Positions 7,380-17,824 are shown, counted from the first letter of the stretch. The stretch is DNA of 64,000 nucleotides from Prevotella falsenii DSM 22864 = JCM 15124 (GCF_000613945.1 NZ_BAJY01000008.1:36328-100327); one strand, 5' to 3'. The notes: generated from the letters alone by a model not told the origin. A program made the numbers and translations.

Positions 7380-9164
7380 TTATTTCAATATCATCTTCTT
7401 TACAAAAGACTTGTTGCCATCTACGCACTTGATAACGTAGATGCCACTTGGAATAGACCGGTTAGGCACCTCGACACCATAGACGTTGTAGATGAATACC
7501 TTTCCGGCGAAACCATTGACATTCAGTGTGCCGTTGGCGAAAGTAAATTCGGGTACAAGAAGTGTACGGTTGTCCATGATAGACATAGCCGGGTCCGGAG
7601 TAACCTTTGTTTCAGCGGCATTCTCTATTTGTCCTTTGGCATTGATGAGCAGGGCAACGAGGTAGAGATTGTCAGGGTTTTGAACATTCTGAGGTACGTC
7701 AAGCTGAACTGCATACTCTACGGTCTGGTCTGCTTCTACACTGGCAGGAATGCTGCCGGTTGCTCCACTGTAGTTGTAGTTCATACGTGCCACATGGTTC
7801 ATATCGATAGAAACCGGGCTTGGATAGTCTTCCCAACCTCCCATTTTGCCTTTACTTCCTCCGGCATAATAGTTGTTTTGTTTGTAACCCTTGACGCCAT
7901 TCTCTATCAGAACGAAAGAAACCTTGTAGTTTACGCCTTGTTCTTCGGCGAAGAATGTGGCGAAAGCCTTTGCATTGATACGTTTCTTGGTGTCGTCAGA
8001 GAAGTCTGCCTTCACCTCTACGCCTACATTCGGTGCATTCTCAACAATCTTGTTGTGCATCACTTCCAGTGTTTTGGCGTCCGGAGATGTAGCATTTTTC
8101 TTGTCGCGATTGACATAGCACTTGGGAAAACCTGAGAAGGTTAGTTCCTTGTAAGAGCCGGTTTCCAATGCGTCTTGTTTATGAACGGCAATACCGATAA
8201 AGGTTTCAGGATACGTTTTGGACATATATTCGAAGCCAACGATACCTGTTGGGCAGTAGCCACACCATAAACCTGTTCCCTCTTCTACGACAACGCGCTG
8301 TTGAGGCACTGCGTCCTTTACCTTTACGTTGGTGTAGTCGATATTGTTGCCTGCATAGGCGTCAGCTTCGCCATCAACACTGATGAGGCGGAACTTAACG
8401 GTTTGGGTGCCATACTCCTTGAAACCGGCATAGTTGATGGTAAATTCTTTTTCGACATTGGTGCCCATTGTAGTTGTGAATTCTTCTACTTTCTCTTCCG
8501 CATCGCCTATTGTATAGCCCACTTTCAAGGTTCTGGCAATGCTTGAACTCAAGTTCATAATGCCAAAGCTGAGCTTGCAAGGTGCATCTTTCTTCACGAT
8601 AACGTTGCGGTTGGCATAGAGCCACAAGTCTTTGGGCATATCTTCGCCTTCAATCTTTGCCTGTATGGCGAGTGCGAGTGCATTGTAATTCTTGTCGGTA
8701 GCATAGTTTTTCCAGCCTCCGCCCAAGTTAGCCCAGCACCCGTTCTCTGAATAAGTAGCCGAATGACCCAACGATTTCTTGGTTCCATCGTAGCTGTAGC
8801 CAATGTAGAATGCCTCTCCGTCGATGGTGTAAGCCGAACTTAGCTTCACATCGTTCCAGCCATTGTAGAGCTTTCCGGCTTTCTTTGATTCGATAAGGTC
8901 GCCATCAAGATTCTTTGTAATAAAGACATTAACGTTGTCGGACATGGCTGCCAAGCCTATTTTGATGGTAGAAATGGTTTTTCCTTTGTACAGTTGAGCA
9001 ACCTCAGCCGGAATGTAAATGGCTCCTTTGGCTTTTATTTTAGAGCCAAACTCGCCTGTAACTTTACCATTGCTGTATCCCCAGAAACAATAGGTGGGCG
9101 TTGCTCCGGTCTCAATAGCGATGAAGCTGAACAATAACAGGAAAATAGAGATGATTTTTTTCAT
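7380..9164 (-). CDS. Omp28-like secreted protein with CGYC motif and T9SS sorting domain
   Basis: 594 residues. A signal peptide occupies about residues 1-21. The N-terminal part contains beta-rich repeats and a CARDB-like stretch (about 175-285). WCGYC (Cys301, Cys304) begins an Omp28-type thioredoxin-like domain that runs to about residue 520. The last 70 residues (VFIYNVYGVEV to KSFVKKMILK) fit a T9SS type A sorting domain, so the protein should cross the outer membrane and be cleaved or anchored at the surface. It is the last gene of a four-gene minus-strand operon, 13 nt after the previous gene and followed by a strong terminator. An extracellular redox or binding function is possible but unproven. 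Confidence 0.85.
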   Translation of the reverse strand: MKKIISIFLLLFSFIAIETGATPTYCFWGYSNGKVTGEFGSKIKAKGAIYIPAEVAQLYKGKTISTIKIGLAAMSDNVNVFITKNLDGDLIESKKAGKLYNGWNDVKLSSAYTIDGEAFYIGYSYDGTKKSLGHSATYSENGCWANLGGGWKNYATDKNYNALALAIQAKIEGEDMPKDLWLYANRNVIVKKDAPCKLSFGIMNLSSSIARTLKVGYTIGDAEEKVEEFTTTMGTNVEKEFTINYAGFKEYGTQTVKFRLISVDGEADAYAGNNIDYTNVKVKDAVPQQRVVVEEGTGLWCGYCPTGIVGFEYMSKTYPETFIGIAVHKQDALETGSYKELTFSGFPKCYVNRDKKNATSPDAKTLEVMHNKIVENAPNVGVEVKADFSDDTKKRINAKAFATFFAEEQGVNYKVSFVLIENGVKGYKQNNYYAGGSKGKMGGWEDYPSPVSIDMNHVARMNYNYSGATGSIPASVEADQTVEYAVQLDVPQNVQNPDNLYLVALLINAKGQIENAAETKVTPDPAMSIMDNRTLLVPEFTFANGTLNVNGFAGKVFIYNVYGVEVPNRSIPSGIYVIKCVDGNKSFVKKMILK

Positions 9165-9177
9165 AAGATATTTGTGT

Positions 9178-11112
9178 TTAACGGTTTATATGTATTTTCT
9201 TCGTAATAACTTTTGCGCCGTTCGTAGCCTTTACAACATAGAGTCCATTGCCTAATTGGCCGGTGCTAACCTTTCTGCCTGCAATATCGTAAATGCCTAC
9301 AAGCTGATAGCCTTGCGACATAATCAGGCTGCCATTCACTACACGGAAGGCGTTGTTGGGGCTGTAAGTGTGTGATGTAATGCCTGATACGGAAGAGCAA
9401 AAAGCCTGTGTGGTATTGTAAACGGTGCGCTTAGCCACGTCTGCGTTGTAGTTGCTGACGAAAGAAACAACGCGCATATTGTTTACATTCCATTCCGGCT
9501 TTATGTTTACAGAGTAGGTCTTCTCGAAGTCGTAGCCTGAAATATCCAAGGCATCGCCCCATGCGTTACCGCTGAGCACGGCACGTATTACACCATTTTG
9601 CACAAAAACGTCCTTTCCTTGCTGCTGTGTACTCTTTATGCTGTCTTCTACAAGCCAAGTCGTTAGGCGTAAATCGGTCTGCAATGGCATCTCGTTTGTT
9701 CCGGCATGGCCGCTGATTTTTACATTCAGTTTGTTGCCGTTGGCATCGGTTTGTGGCTCTGCTTTCAATGTAACGAAAGAGTATTGGGATTTGGCTAAGT
9801 CAAGGAACTTAGCTACTTCCTCCTCGTTTGCAATGAAGTAGGCCGGTCCCGGGTCTTCAAGACCTGTTACAATAATGCGGTCAGCGGCAATTGCAGGAAC
9901 GAAAGTCTTTGATTTTCCGTATAGTTGTTCGTATTCTGTGTCTTGAGGAATACGGAACTGGTCCTTATGTTCCTTGTAGTCCAAGTGGTGTTTCACGCGG
10001 ATAACGTCTTTGCGTGGGTTCAGAACATTGCTGTAAAGTTCGTCTGCCGTAGCGCATTCGTCGTAGCCTTCAGAGCTAAATTCCTCAAAGAGGACTGTAC
10101 GTTCAACCGGTTTTGTACCTTCCTTGATAGCGAAACCTTTGGTCTCTTTTGAATTATCGCTCATATCAGGGTCGGTTGTACCGTTTACTTTTGTTACAGT
10201 AAAGGTGGCTGTGTAGTTTCCTTCTGCGGGAATAGGGATATTATCAAGTATTATCTGTTGAGGAATATTGTTTGGAACATTGAAGCCATTTAGTGTTATT
10301 TCTTTGCTCTGTACACCTTTTGCTGAAACGGTGACCGTGAGAGAATTTATAGGTGTTATGCCATTGTTCTGAATATAAGCCATGTAAGACTTAGGCATGT
10401 TCTGTTCGACAAATTCACTACCATCTTCAGTTGTAAGTTTCATCAAAGATATATCATTGTTGGGAATATTGTCGCCCGATACAGCCACACGGATACAAAG
10501 GTTCTTGTCGATACCGGTTGTATTGTTGTACCAGTTGCCGTCATAGCCATACCAGTTCTTTCCCACTACGGAGTAAGGACTTTCGTCGAACAAAATGCAG
10601 TCGTATGCTTCTCCGTCGTTCAGGTAAAGCATGTAGCCGATATAGAGATCCATATCTTTCTTGATGGTTACAGGATTGCTGAATTTCATCTTGTTCCACC
10701 CCTCTGTGTAGGTTTTAGAGGAACCTTTTGCCAGTGTGGTTTCCTTCATGTAGTCCAAATCTGTGCATATAAAGTATTCAACTCTTTGTCCACGTTTTGG
10801 TTTAATGGCAAATTCAATTGCATCAATCTTGTCGCCAACATACTTGTTCAGCAGTTCCGGAGGGTAATGCGCAGCCGCATGGTAGGTATGTGAACCTGTT
10901 ATTTGCGCAATAAGTCCTCGGCTAACCTCTGTGGTGCAGTAGCCGATGTGCATGCCCTCGCCCGAAGTTGGTGCGGTAAGACTTTGGTTTGAAGAGAGAA
11001 GTTGTCCTAATTTAAACGGATTTTCGTTTGCTGTTTGAGCAAACAAGCCTCCCCCCGTGAAGGGGAGACTTGCAAGCGATAACAGAAATATAGATTTTCT
11101 GATAGAGTTCAT
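9178..11112 (-). CDS. Omp28-like secreted T9SS protein lacking the CxxC pair
   Basis: 644 residues, with a signal peptide (cleavage probably after LFAQ, about residue 26) and a T9SS sorting domain at the end (LVGIYDIAGRKV to ITKKIHINR). The middle region parallels the downstream paralogue, but at the place of its WCGYC this protein reads FSSEGYDECATADE, keeping only one cysteine (Cys353). If the paralogue's CxxC is redox-active, this copy is not, and it probably serves as a binding or structural protein. N-terminal part: residues about 50-215 are a beta-rich domain; about 215-330 look CARDB-like. It starts 2 nt after the stop of the 1098-residue gene and ends 13 nt before the next, so all are co-transcribed. 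Confidence 0.82.
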   Translation of the reverse strand: MNSIRKSIFLLSLASLPFTGGGLFAQTANENPFKLGQLLSSNQSLTAPTSGEGMHIGYCTTEVSRGLIAQITGSHTYHAAAHYPPELLNKYVGDKIDAIEFAIKPKRGQRVEYFICTDLDYMKETTLAKGSSKTYTEGWNKMKFSNPVTIKKDMDLYIGYMLYLNDGEAYDCILFDESPYSVVGKNWYGYDGNWYNNTTGIDKNLCIRVAVSGDNIPNNDISLMKLTTEDGSEFVEQNMPKSYMAYIQNNGITPINSLTVTVSAKGVQSKEITLNGFNVPNNIPQQIILDNIPIPAEGNYTATFTVTKVNGTTDPDMSDNSKETKGFAIKEGTKPVERTVLFEEFSSEGYDECATADELYSNVLNPRKDVIRVKHHLDYKEHKDQFRIPQDTEYEQLYGKSKTFVPAIAADRIIVTGLEDPGPAYFIANEEEVAKFLDLAKSQYSFVTLKAEPQTDANGNKLNVKISGHAGTNEMPLQTDLRLTTWLVEDSIKSTQQQGKDVFVQNGVIRAVLSGNAWGDALDISGYDFEKTYSVNIKPEWNVNNMRVVSFVSNYNADVAKRTVYNTTQAFCSSVSGITSHTYSPNNAFRVVNGSLIMSQGYQLVGIYDIAGRKVSTGQLGNGLYVVKATNGAKVITKKIHINR

Positions 11113-11114
11113 TG

Positions 11115-14100
11115 TTATTTTACATTAAGTTTTACACTGGTAGCTGCACCATTCCGGTCGATAGTGCGAACGATGTAAAGGCCTGTAGGCAAGTTGAGTT
11201 TTGTCTTTTCGTTGCCTGAAACTTTGACAGTCTTGACGAGTTTGCCATCTACTGAGTAGAAGTTGGCAATCTGAATGTCCTTCATGAAAGTCATTATGCC
11301 GCTGTTAGCATCGTAGAAGAATGTCTTGCCTGCTACGTATGTGTTGTTGATACTGTTTGGAACATCAATTCCAAGATAGAGAATTGGAGCTGACCTGTAA
11401 ACGTGCGACTTGGTTGCATCAAACGGAGACTTGTTTGAATACTCCAATGTACGGTAGTTATTTGCGGTGTTATTCCAATTGCTGTTGAACACTTTGTAAA
11501 GTGCACAGAACTGAATGTCAGATGGTACGGCACCTTCTTTGTCGAATACTACAACAAGGTTCTTTGTGTTGTCGTACTTGAAAGGAGTGTTGAGGTCGAA
11601 CGCCAAGATGTTGTCGCGACCCGGTTGGAGTGTAAATGTACCATCGTAAACGAGAGTTAGCTCGTTTTCCGGCAACCATTCATCGTTAGTTGTGAAATTC
11701 TTCTTGTCTGTGTGGCCAAGGTAAATCTTCACATTGAATGGGTCGGTTCTGTCGGTCAGGTTATCGTTTGAGTTGTAGATGTAGCCCAGACGCTTGATTT
11801 GACCACCCTTTTCTGCATTGACTTCAGTAGAAAGGTAAACAGACTGCGTCTTTTCATATGCATCGCTGTTAAGACAAGGACCGTGAGTATCTTCTTTTTC
11901 GTCCTTTCCACTGGTAACGATATTGGTCCATGGAGTTGTGCCGGCAGGATAAACCTTGATATGTGCAATGGCAGTTGTATCGTTCTTGTGGTCTTGGTCG
12001 CCCTCGAGGTCTACTACAGCGAAGAAGTCGAACATACCGTCTTTGGTTGGTTTGAATGTTACAGGAATATCTGCTACCTTACCGGCTTCTATTGTTGGAA
12101 CTTCTGTTGTTTCGCCAACAAGTGTCTTGGTGCCTTCGTCGTCGCAATATACCTTAACGCTATATTTGCTCTGAGTCTTGGAACCTACATTGCGTACTTT
12201 AACGGTACATTTATTGTTATAGTCGGCAACTGCTTCCTGAATGCCGTCAATAGAGAATGCTTTTAAGTCATTTTCTGCAACGTAGTCTACATTGATACCA
12301 AAGAGTTTAAAACAGTTGTATTGGTTATGAGTTGCAACAGACATACCGAAGTAGTATGTTCCTGTAGTTGGTGCTGTGAACATATCTTCGAATTTCTCGC
12401 GAGTGTACATATTCTCGTAAGAGTAATCCTTAAGTTCTCTGAGTACTTGTGCTCCTGAGAGGTCTTCTCCGCTTGTACCCATTGTTAACTTTAAGTCGAA
12501 TGGAGCTTCTCTTTGGTGTCCGTAGAAGTCGGTCGTGATACGATAAGTCTTACCACCTTCGAGCTTGAGAGGAGGTGAAGTAACAAATCCGTCGGCTTCA
12601 CTGTAATTGCTATAGCCTATCAAACACTTAGAGCCCTCGTCATATCCTCCACAGTAATAGAAGTAGATGACACGGTCGTTCGGGCAATACCAACGATTGG
12701 CATCGTCTTGGCTCTCAAATTTCAAATCGATAGGAGTTACTAATGCACTACCTGCCATAATGCCTTCAGATTCTACAATACCACCTTCGCCGGCATTGCT
12801 CTTTGCTTGAATCTTATAAGAGTATTTTTGCTGTTCGCCCAAAGTGTTGTCTTCGTATGTTGTTCCGGATAGATCTTTTGCTACAACCACCTTGTCGGGC
12901 ATACGTGTTAAAGTATAAGTAAGTTCTGATTCTTTGATGTAGCCATTGTTTATGCCCTTTGTGGGAGCCTTCCAAGACAACTCTATGCCGGTGCCTTTTC
13001 TCTTTATTTGAATGTCTTGAACAATTCCGGGAACATCTATACCCATGAAACAACGCACGCTATCGGGCACACCCTTCTCGCCGTTAGCGAGTGAAGCAAC
13101 AACATAATAAGTATTAATACCGGAATATGGGTGCTCGTCTACGTATTTCATAGGTTTGCCCATCATATTCGTTGCATCTACAGTAGCAATGAGGTCGGCA
13201 TTAGTAGCAGAGAGCAATGTTGCTGTTGGGGTAAGTTCGGTTGTTGCAACATTCTGCTTTTTGCGATACACCAATACTTCCTTGAGGTCTTTCAGGTCGC
13301 TCTTATTCCATGCCTTGGTTGGGTTTACCCATTTAATGGTATCGACCATTGCACCGTTGATGTCTGCTTGAGCATCAATATTAGATACCTGTGCAGGTGC
13401 TACGCGGCTATCTGCAGTCATATAAGGAATGGTAAGACCTACAAAAGAGTTGCCAACGTTGAACCATGATGTGCTCTTGTAGACTCCGGTTTCAGTGTTA
13501 AGCGTATAGATTGTTGTTGCACCATGCTCTCCAACGGGTATCCACCAAAGATTTCCAGTAGTATAATCGAAACTCATAGTACCAAAGTATCTTTGGATAT
13601 AGACTTCGCCCCATTCGCTCTTACATTCGGCAGCGGCGACTTCATTGAGATTAGTATCAAACTTAACGATTTCTGTTCCAACGATAGTTACGTCTTCAGC
13701 ACTCTTTGCTTTCGGACGTATCATATAACAGTTACCGTCGTAGTCGAAGCAGAAATTATAATAAACTTGTTCTAAACTCTTAACTTTTGAGAATTCACCG
13801 GTTTCTTTATTGAGGGTATAAATTGTAGAGAAAGCTTTTACTATTTTATCCTCTCCATCAATATTTTTGGTTTCATAATCTTTACCGAGACCGTAAATCT
13901 GCTTTGAAACGGGATCATAGCTCAACGCATAGATATCATAACCATTATACCATTTGTCCTTTTCATCTTCGTTAAAGGTATAGATGGTTGTGGTATCGCC
14001 TGTTGCGACGTCCATCTTTGCAAAGTAAAGTGGTTGTACGCCATAGGTGTAAGAGTGTCCGAAGATTACATAACAGTCTTTTCCATCGTATGCAGAACAA

Positions 14101-14411
14101 AGAGGACCATGAGCCTGAAATTGGTCATTCTCCGGTGTGAAGTTCTTTATAGTTTCAAACTCTGAGGCTTTAGATGTAAGGAATCTAATCCAACCACGTT
14201 TTTTGCTTTGGCCTACTAATTGCCCCGCATACATCGTTACTCCTTTTGCCTTGTCATCAATCGCCTGAGGTGTACGAGGGGGTGGAGCCATCATAGTAGG
14301 CAATAGAGGCTTCTCTCCCAATTTAGGGAAACTTTTGATTGTCGTTTGTCCCAAAGTTGGTGTAGCCACCAAACTTGCGAACAAAAGGCCTGCTAAATAA
14401 GAATGTTTCAT
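11115..14411 (-). CDS. Giant T9SS surface protein: propeller-like N-terminus, FN3, cleaved-adhesin, CARDB
   Basis: 1098 residues. A signal peptide ends near TLGQ. Residues about 60-340 form repeats of short beta motifs (YDGKDCYVIFG, YDPVSKQIYGLG, FDYDGNCYMI, FDYTTGNLWW) suggesting a beta-propeller. Two FN3-like domains follow (about 340-450 and 455-550, the second with IELSWKAPTKG), then a choice-of-anchor J / cleaved-adhesin type domain (about 555-725), a CARDB-like domain (about 735-845), another beta domain, and a T9SS sorting domain from about 1030. Such proteins are surface or secreted adhesins or peptidase-associated factors; no catalytic site is visible. It shares its domain order with the 1035-residue neighbour, indicating a tandem duplication. 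Confidence 0.85.
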   Translation of the reverse strand: MKHSYLAGLLFASLVATPTLGQTTIKSFPKLGEKPLLPTMMAPPPRTPQAIDDKAKGVTMYAGQLVGQSKKRGWIRFLTSKASEFETIKNFTPENDQFQAHGPLCSAYDGKDCYVIFGHSYTYGVQPLYFAKMDVATGDTTTIYTFNEDEKDKWYNGYDIYALSYDPVSKQIYGLGKDYETKNIDGEDKIVKAFSTIYTLNKETGEFSKVKSLEQVYYNFCFDYDGNCYMIRPKAKSAEDVTIVGTEIVKFDTNLNEVAAAECKSEWGEVYIQRYFGTMSFDYTTGNLWWIPVGEHGATTIYTLNTETGVYKSTSWFNVGNSFVGLTIPYMTADSRVAPAQVSNIDAQADINGAMVDTIKWVNPTKAWNKSDLKDLKEVLVYRKKQNVATTELTPTATLLSATNADLIATVDATNMMGKPMKYVDEHPYSGINTYYVVASLANGEKGVPDSVRCFMGIDVPGIVQDIQIKRKGTGIELSWKAPTKGINNGYIKESELTYTLTRMPDKVVVAKDLSGTTYEDNTLGEQQKYSYKIQAKSNAGEGGIVESEGIMAGSALVTPIDLKFESQDDANRWYCPNDRVIYFYYCGGYDEGSKCLIGYSNYSEADGFVTSPPLKLEGGKTYRITTDFYGHQREAPFDLKLTMGTSGEDLSGAQVLRELKDYSYENMYTREKFEDMFTAPTTGTYYFGMSVATHNQYNCFKLFGINVDYVAENDLKAFSIDGIQEAVADYNNKCTVKVRNVGSKTQSKYSVKVYCDDEGTKTLVGETTEVPTIEAGKVADIPVTFKPTKDGMFDFFAVVDLEGDQDHKNDTTAIAHIKVYPAGTTPWTNIVTSGKDEKEDTHGPCLNSDAYEKTQSVYLSTEVNAEKGGQIKRLGYIYNSNDNLTDRTDPFNVKIYLGHTDKKNFTTNDEWLPENELTLVYDGTFTLQPGRDNILAFDLNTPFKYDNTKNLVVVFDKEGAVPSDIQFCALYKVFNSNWNNTANNYRTLEYSNKSPFDATKSHVYRSAPILYLGIDVPNSINNTYVAGKTFFYDANSGIMTFMKDIQIANFYSVDGKLVKTVKVSGNEKTKLNLPTGLYIVRTIDRNGAATSVKLNVK

Positions 14412-14460
14412 GTTTAATAATAATTTTAAGTTAAAATGGTATGATAATATCTCTCTATCT

Positions 14461-17400
14461 CTATTTCTTAAGAATTTTTATCGTGTGAGTAATTCCATTC
14501 TCGGTGGCTTTCAATAAATAAATACCGGCCGGAATGGTTTCAATGTTGATTTTGTCTGTATTCTTAGCTGACATTATAGTAGCCCCGGAAATGTTCATTA
14601 TTTCTATCCGATTGCATACAGAAGAAGCATACAGCATGTTGTTCTTTTGGATAACCTTAAACGAATTGTTGCCTATCGTGAGGATACCGGCTGGGTTGTT
14701 GTCCTTATACTCTAACATCAAGAAAGGAATATACTCTGAAATAAAAATCTCTTTCTCATTAATAGTTTCCGTCTTATTGTCATATTTTGCTGAACGAGCA
14801 TCGCCTTTAGGCATATCAAAATGCCATTCAGGGTGTTGTGAACCGGTTAAAACGTTATCACCCGGAAGAGCCTCGAACTTGAAAATGACATTTCCTCCCA
14901 TATACTTGAACGGTGTATCGAATACTATTTTCAACTCCTTGTTTTCTCCTGTGCCTTCAAGCGTAATGTTTCCTTCGTACACTTTTGTCCAATCAGTTGT
15001 ATCAAAGAACCCAAGATACCCCGAGTCGGGAGCTTTCATATTATTGCGCTCTGTTGTTTTCATCGAAATCTTGGCTGGGAATGTGTAAGGAGAATTGTTC
15101 TTCCCATTATATTTGAATTGTATGGCAGTTATGTCAATATTCTTCTTTCGTATTTCGTTTTCAAGATACAAGCATTGCGCTTGCGCGTATGGTGAAAGTA
15201 AATAGAACGGCATTACCCAACCGGAACTGACATCGGTGTTAAGTGTAAGCCACATATCTGCATCAGCGGCAGCCACTTTTACTTTCAAAGGCTTCGTCAG
15301 AGCATTGTCTGCCGGATAAGTATCGCCTGCAAGAACGACACGTGCTGAAACGTTCACTTCGCCCTCAGTCTTGGGAGTCCAATATATCATAGTTGTAGTT
15401 GTAGCATCGGGAGTGATGGAACTTCCCTTTGCACTTCCCAATACTTCTTGCGTATCGGTGTTGAACAATTCCACTACATAATCATTTACAGTTGCCGAAC
15501 CTTCATTACCTATGGTAGCAATGAAAGATTGTTCCACGTTGCAATTCGCTGTAATCGACCCTTTCAGTTCTTTTATGCTAAGATCCTTCTCGCTATACTC
15601 GCGTAAAGAAACATCTTTCAGGAAGATTTGCCCTTTAAGTGCTTCTGAACAAGCGTGGAAAGCGATGTGCCCATTTCCCGTTTCGCTTGGTGTGAATAAG
15701 TCTTTTCCGTAGTAATAGTTTCCGGAAGAAGTGTGGAACTCTTCCAAATCCTTAATCAACGTAGATAGCTTCTCTGGTGTTGGCTGTGTACCATAGAATA
15801 CTTTCATCTTCTCCATTACCGGTTTGTGTGTCGCCGGGTCTATCCAGTTTGCCGAAAAGTAAGTGTATCTTAACTGATATTTCTTGTTTTTAGAGAATGC
15901 CAAAGGTGGAGAAACCAACCAATCGTCAGCACTCTTTTCGCTGCGGTCGTACATTGCGCAAGCAGAAGTTTCGTTGAAGCTCCACGACATACCGTCTTGG
16001 TTGTTGTCGATGATGGTCCATTTGTCGAACTCGTCTTTTGCGCCAAGACTCGAGATAAACGGAATTGTCTCTATCGAACCAAAAGCAACGATGTTGGAAG
16101 TGGCAGAAAGTCCTTTACCTTTCTTGTTGCAAGCCGTTACAACATAGCTGTAACCTGCATGGCTTTTCACGTTGTCTTTCACCGAACGTGCGGCAGTTCC
16201 GGTAACAATCTTCACGCTATCGGGCAAGCGCATTACATCGTAGGTGAGGGTTGAGTTGTCGAAATACCCATCGTGCGCACCTGTTGTCGGTTCGTTCCAA
16301 GTAATAGTACCTTCCGTTCCGTTTGCTACAAGTTTGACATTTACGGGTGCACCCGGTACGTCTTCGCCAACGAAAGCAGCTGCTTCTTTATAAACGCCAT
16401 CTCCGTGCGTATTGTAAGGCACCACCTTATATATATAGTAGCCTTCAGAAAGTTCAGTGTCTTTCCAAGTCATCTGCTCGCCTTTTCCTGTCATATTTAA
16501 AGTTTTGACGAGTTCATTATTGCGGTAAATTTTTATTCCGTCAATGGTTGTCAAACTCTTATTACGGTAATTGAGAGTTGGGGTTGTCCAAGACAAGGTG
16601 GCATTGTTGGCTCCTTGTTCTCCAGCTTTTATAGCAAGACCCTTTACAAACGACGGTGCTTCGTCTGCCACATATTGGTACGAAATAGCCATTGAAAGCA
16701 ATTGCAATTCATCTACTATGAGTTTTTGGCTCATTGAAGTTCCTGTTTCAGGATTTAATTCTACCAAATATGATTTTCCGTCAGCTGCCTGAGCCGCCCA
16801 CCACAAACGGTGTGTGGTCTTGTCAAATTCCATCGACTGACTGTAGTTGCCAATGTTGATGCCTGTGCCTGTTGCAGGACTTATGGTTTCTACCGTACAA
16901 GTTTGTTTCCCTGCATCTATGGAACTTTGATTTATTTTTACGAGAAAGGATTTTTGAATATCTCTTTCACATGTTACGGCATATAAGAAACCGTTGTCTG
17001 CAGAAAGTGTGAAGAAAGGCTTGTTGATAGTTGCAACCTTAGCCAATGCGAAGGTTGTATTATTGATTTCATACAAGTCAGTGGTAAATTTGTCTGTATC
17101 ATAGTGCATTCCGAAAATCTTTTGGGTCTTCGGGTCATAAGTCATTTCGTCCAAAATCAGTATCGGTGTATTCTCCGGGAAGGTAGTTTTACTTTCGTAT
17201 TCACCTGTTATCGGGTCTATGATACTTATTCCCTTGGGCATAAGCACATTCGAATACAATGTGGTTTCATAAGCAATATATTTATTCTCAACGTATGTTC
17301 CTGCTGTAAAGACAGGTGTTTTCCCCAATATAGTGCCATAATCTTTTATCAAAGTGTATTTGTTGGGAAAATCTGTTCTGAAACCGGTCAGTCCATTGGT

Positions 17401-17568
17401 GCGGTATTTCATGTCATAGCGCAGATAACCACAGATTTCTGCTTCTCCGTCAGGCACATTATATATAGGTACTCTGTTTTCGTGAATGCCTGTTTTTAAA
17501 GGTTGTGCACTACAAAGGCTGTTAATTCCAAATAGAATTGATAATACAATAAGTAACTTTTTTTTCAT
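14461..17568 (-). CDS. Giant T9SS surface protein, paralogue of the next gene
   Basis: 1035 residues, first gene of the four-gene operon. Signal peptide about 1-21 (ends near LCSAQ). The N-terminal third has propeller-like repeats (YDPKTQKIFGMHY, FDKTTHRLWWAAQ); two FN3-like domains follow (about 310-500, with ATLSWTTPTLN and GTITWNEPTTG), then a cleaved-adhesin-type domain (IPFISSLGAKDEFDKWTIID, about 500-665), a CARDB-like domain (about 670-770), a beta domain and a T9SS sorting domain (IEIMNISGATIM to THTIKILKK). No protease motif is present. Its function is probably adhesion or ligand binding at the cell surface. A weak minus-strand promoter is at 17612-17619. Confidence 0.85.
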   Translation of the reverse strand: MKKKLLIVLSILFGINSLCSAQPLKTGIHENRVPIYNVPDGEAEICGYLRYDMKYRTNGLTGFRTDFPNKYTLIKDYGTILGKTPVFTAGTYVENKYIAYETTLYSNVLMPKGISIIDPITGEYESKTTFPENTPILILDEMTYDPKTQKIFGMHYDTDKFTTDLYEINNTTFALAKVATINKPFFTLSADNGFLYAVTCERDIQKSFLVKINQSSIDAGKQTCTVETISPATGTGINIGNYSQSMEFDKTTHRLWWAAQAADGKSYLVELNPETGTSMSQKLIVDELQLLSMAISYQYVADEAPSFVKGLAIKAGEQGANNATLSWTTPTLNYRNKSLTTIDGIKIYRNNELVKTLNMTGKGEQMTWKDTELSEGYYIYKVVPYNTHGDGVYKEAAAFVGEDVPGAPVNVKLVANGTEGTITWNEPTTGAHDGYFDNSTLTYDVMRLPDSVKIVTGTAARSVKDNVKSHAGYSYVVTACNKKGKGLSATSNIVAFGSIETIPFISSLGAKDEFDKWTIIDNNQDGMSWSFNETSACAMYDRSEKSADDWLVSPPLAFSKNKKYQLRYTYFSANWIDPATHKPVMEKMKVFYGTQPTPEKLSTLIKDLEEFHTSSGNYYYGKDLFTPSETGNGHIAFHACSEALKGQIFLKDVSLREYSEKDLSIKELKGSITANCNVEQSFIATIGNEGSATVNDYVVELFNTDTQEVLGSAKGSSITPDATTTTMIYWTPKTEGEVNVSARVVLAGDTYPADNALTKPLKVKVAAADADMWLTLNTDVSSGWVMPFYLLSPYAQAQCLYLENEIRKKNIDITAIQFKYNGKNNSPYTFPAKISMKTTERNNMKAPDSGYLGFFDTTDWTKVYEGNITLEGTGENKELKIVFDTPFKYMGGNVIFKFEALPGDNVLTGSQHPEWHFDMPKGDARSAKYDNKTETINEKEIFISEYIPFLMLEYKDNNPAGILTIGNNSFKVIQKNNMLYASSVCNRIEIMNISGATIMSAKNTDKINIETIPAGIYLLKATENGITHTIKILKK

Positions 17569-17611
17569 ATGTAACTGCTTTTAGGTAGGTTTTGGCTTAT
17601 AGCGTTTGGGG

Positions 17612-17619
17612 TAAAGTTA
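17612..17619 (-). promoter_or_regulatory. Possible -10 element for the T9SS cargo operon
   Basis: The minus strand reads TAACTTTA, one base off TAnnTTTG, with CTTG 17 nt upstream. The transcript would carry a leader of about 35-45 nt. Confidence 0.35.
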
Positions 17620-17824
17620 CGGCTTTTTTATAAATTCAAGTGCGTTTTTAAAAACGTAGAGTGTATTTTTTATCATTAAATAACAAAACAGGGCGTTATC
17701 AGACTTTTCGTTATACAATAATTAACTAATAGGAGCTTTATTCCCGCCAAACCGTTCTAAATGTCTTAAATTTTAACAATTCGGCATGTTTATACGGTTT
17801 ATATTCCGTATAAGATGAAATAAT

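Noticed and set aside
7281..8135. A 284-codon plus-strand frame opposite the Omp28-like gene
   Set aside because: It starts inside a terminator, has no recognisable domain and its composition is that of a complement of a coding gene.
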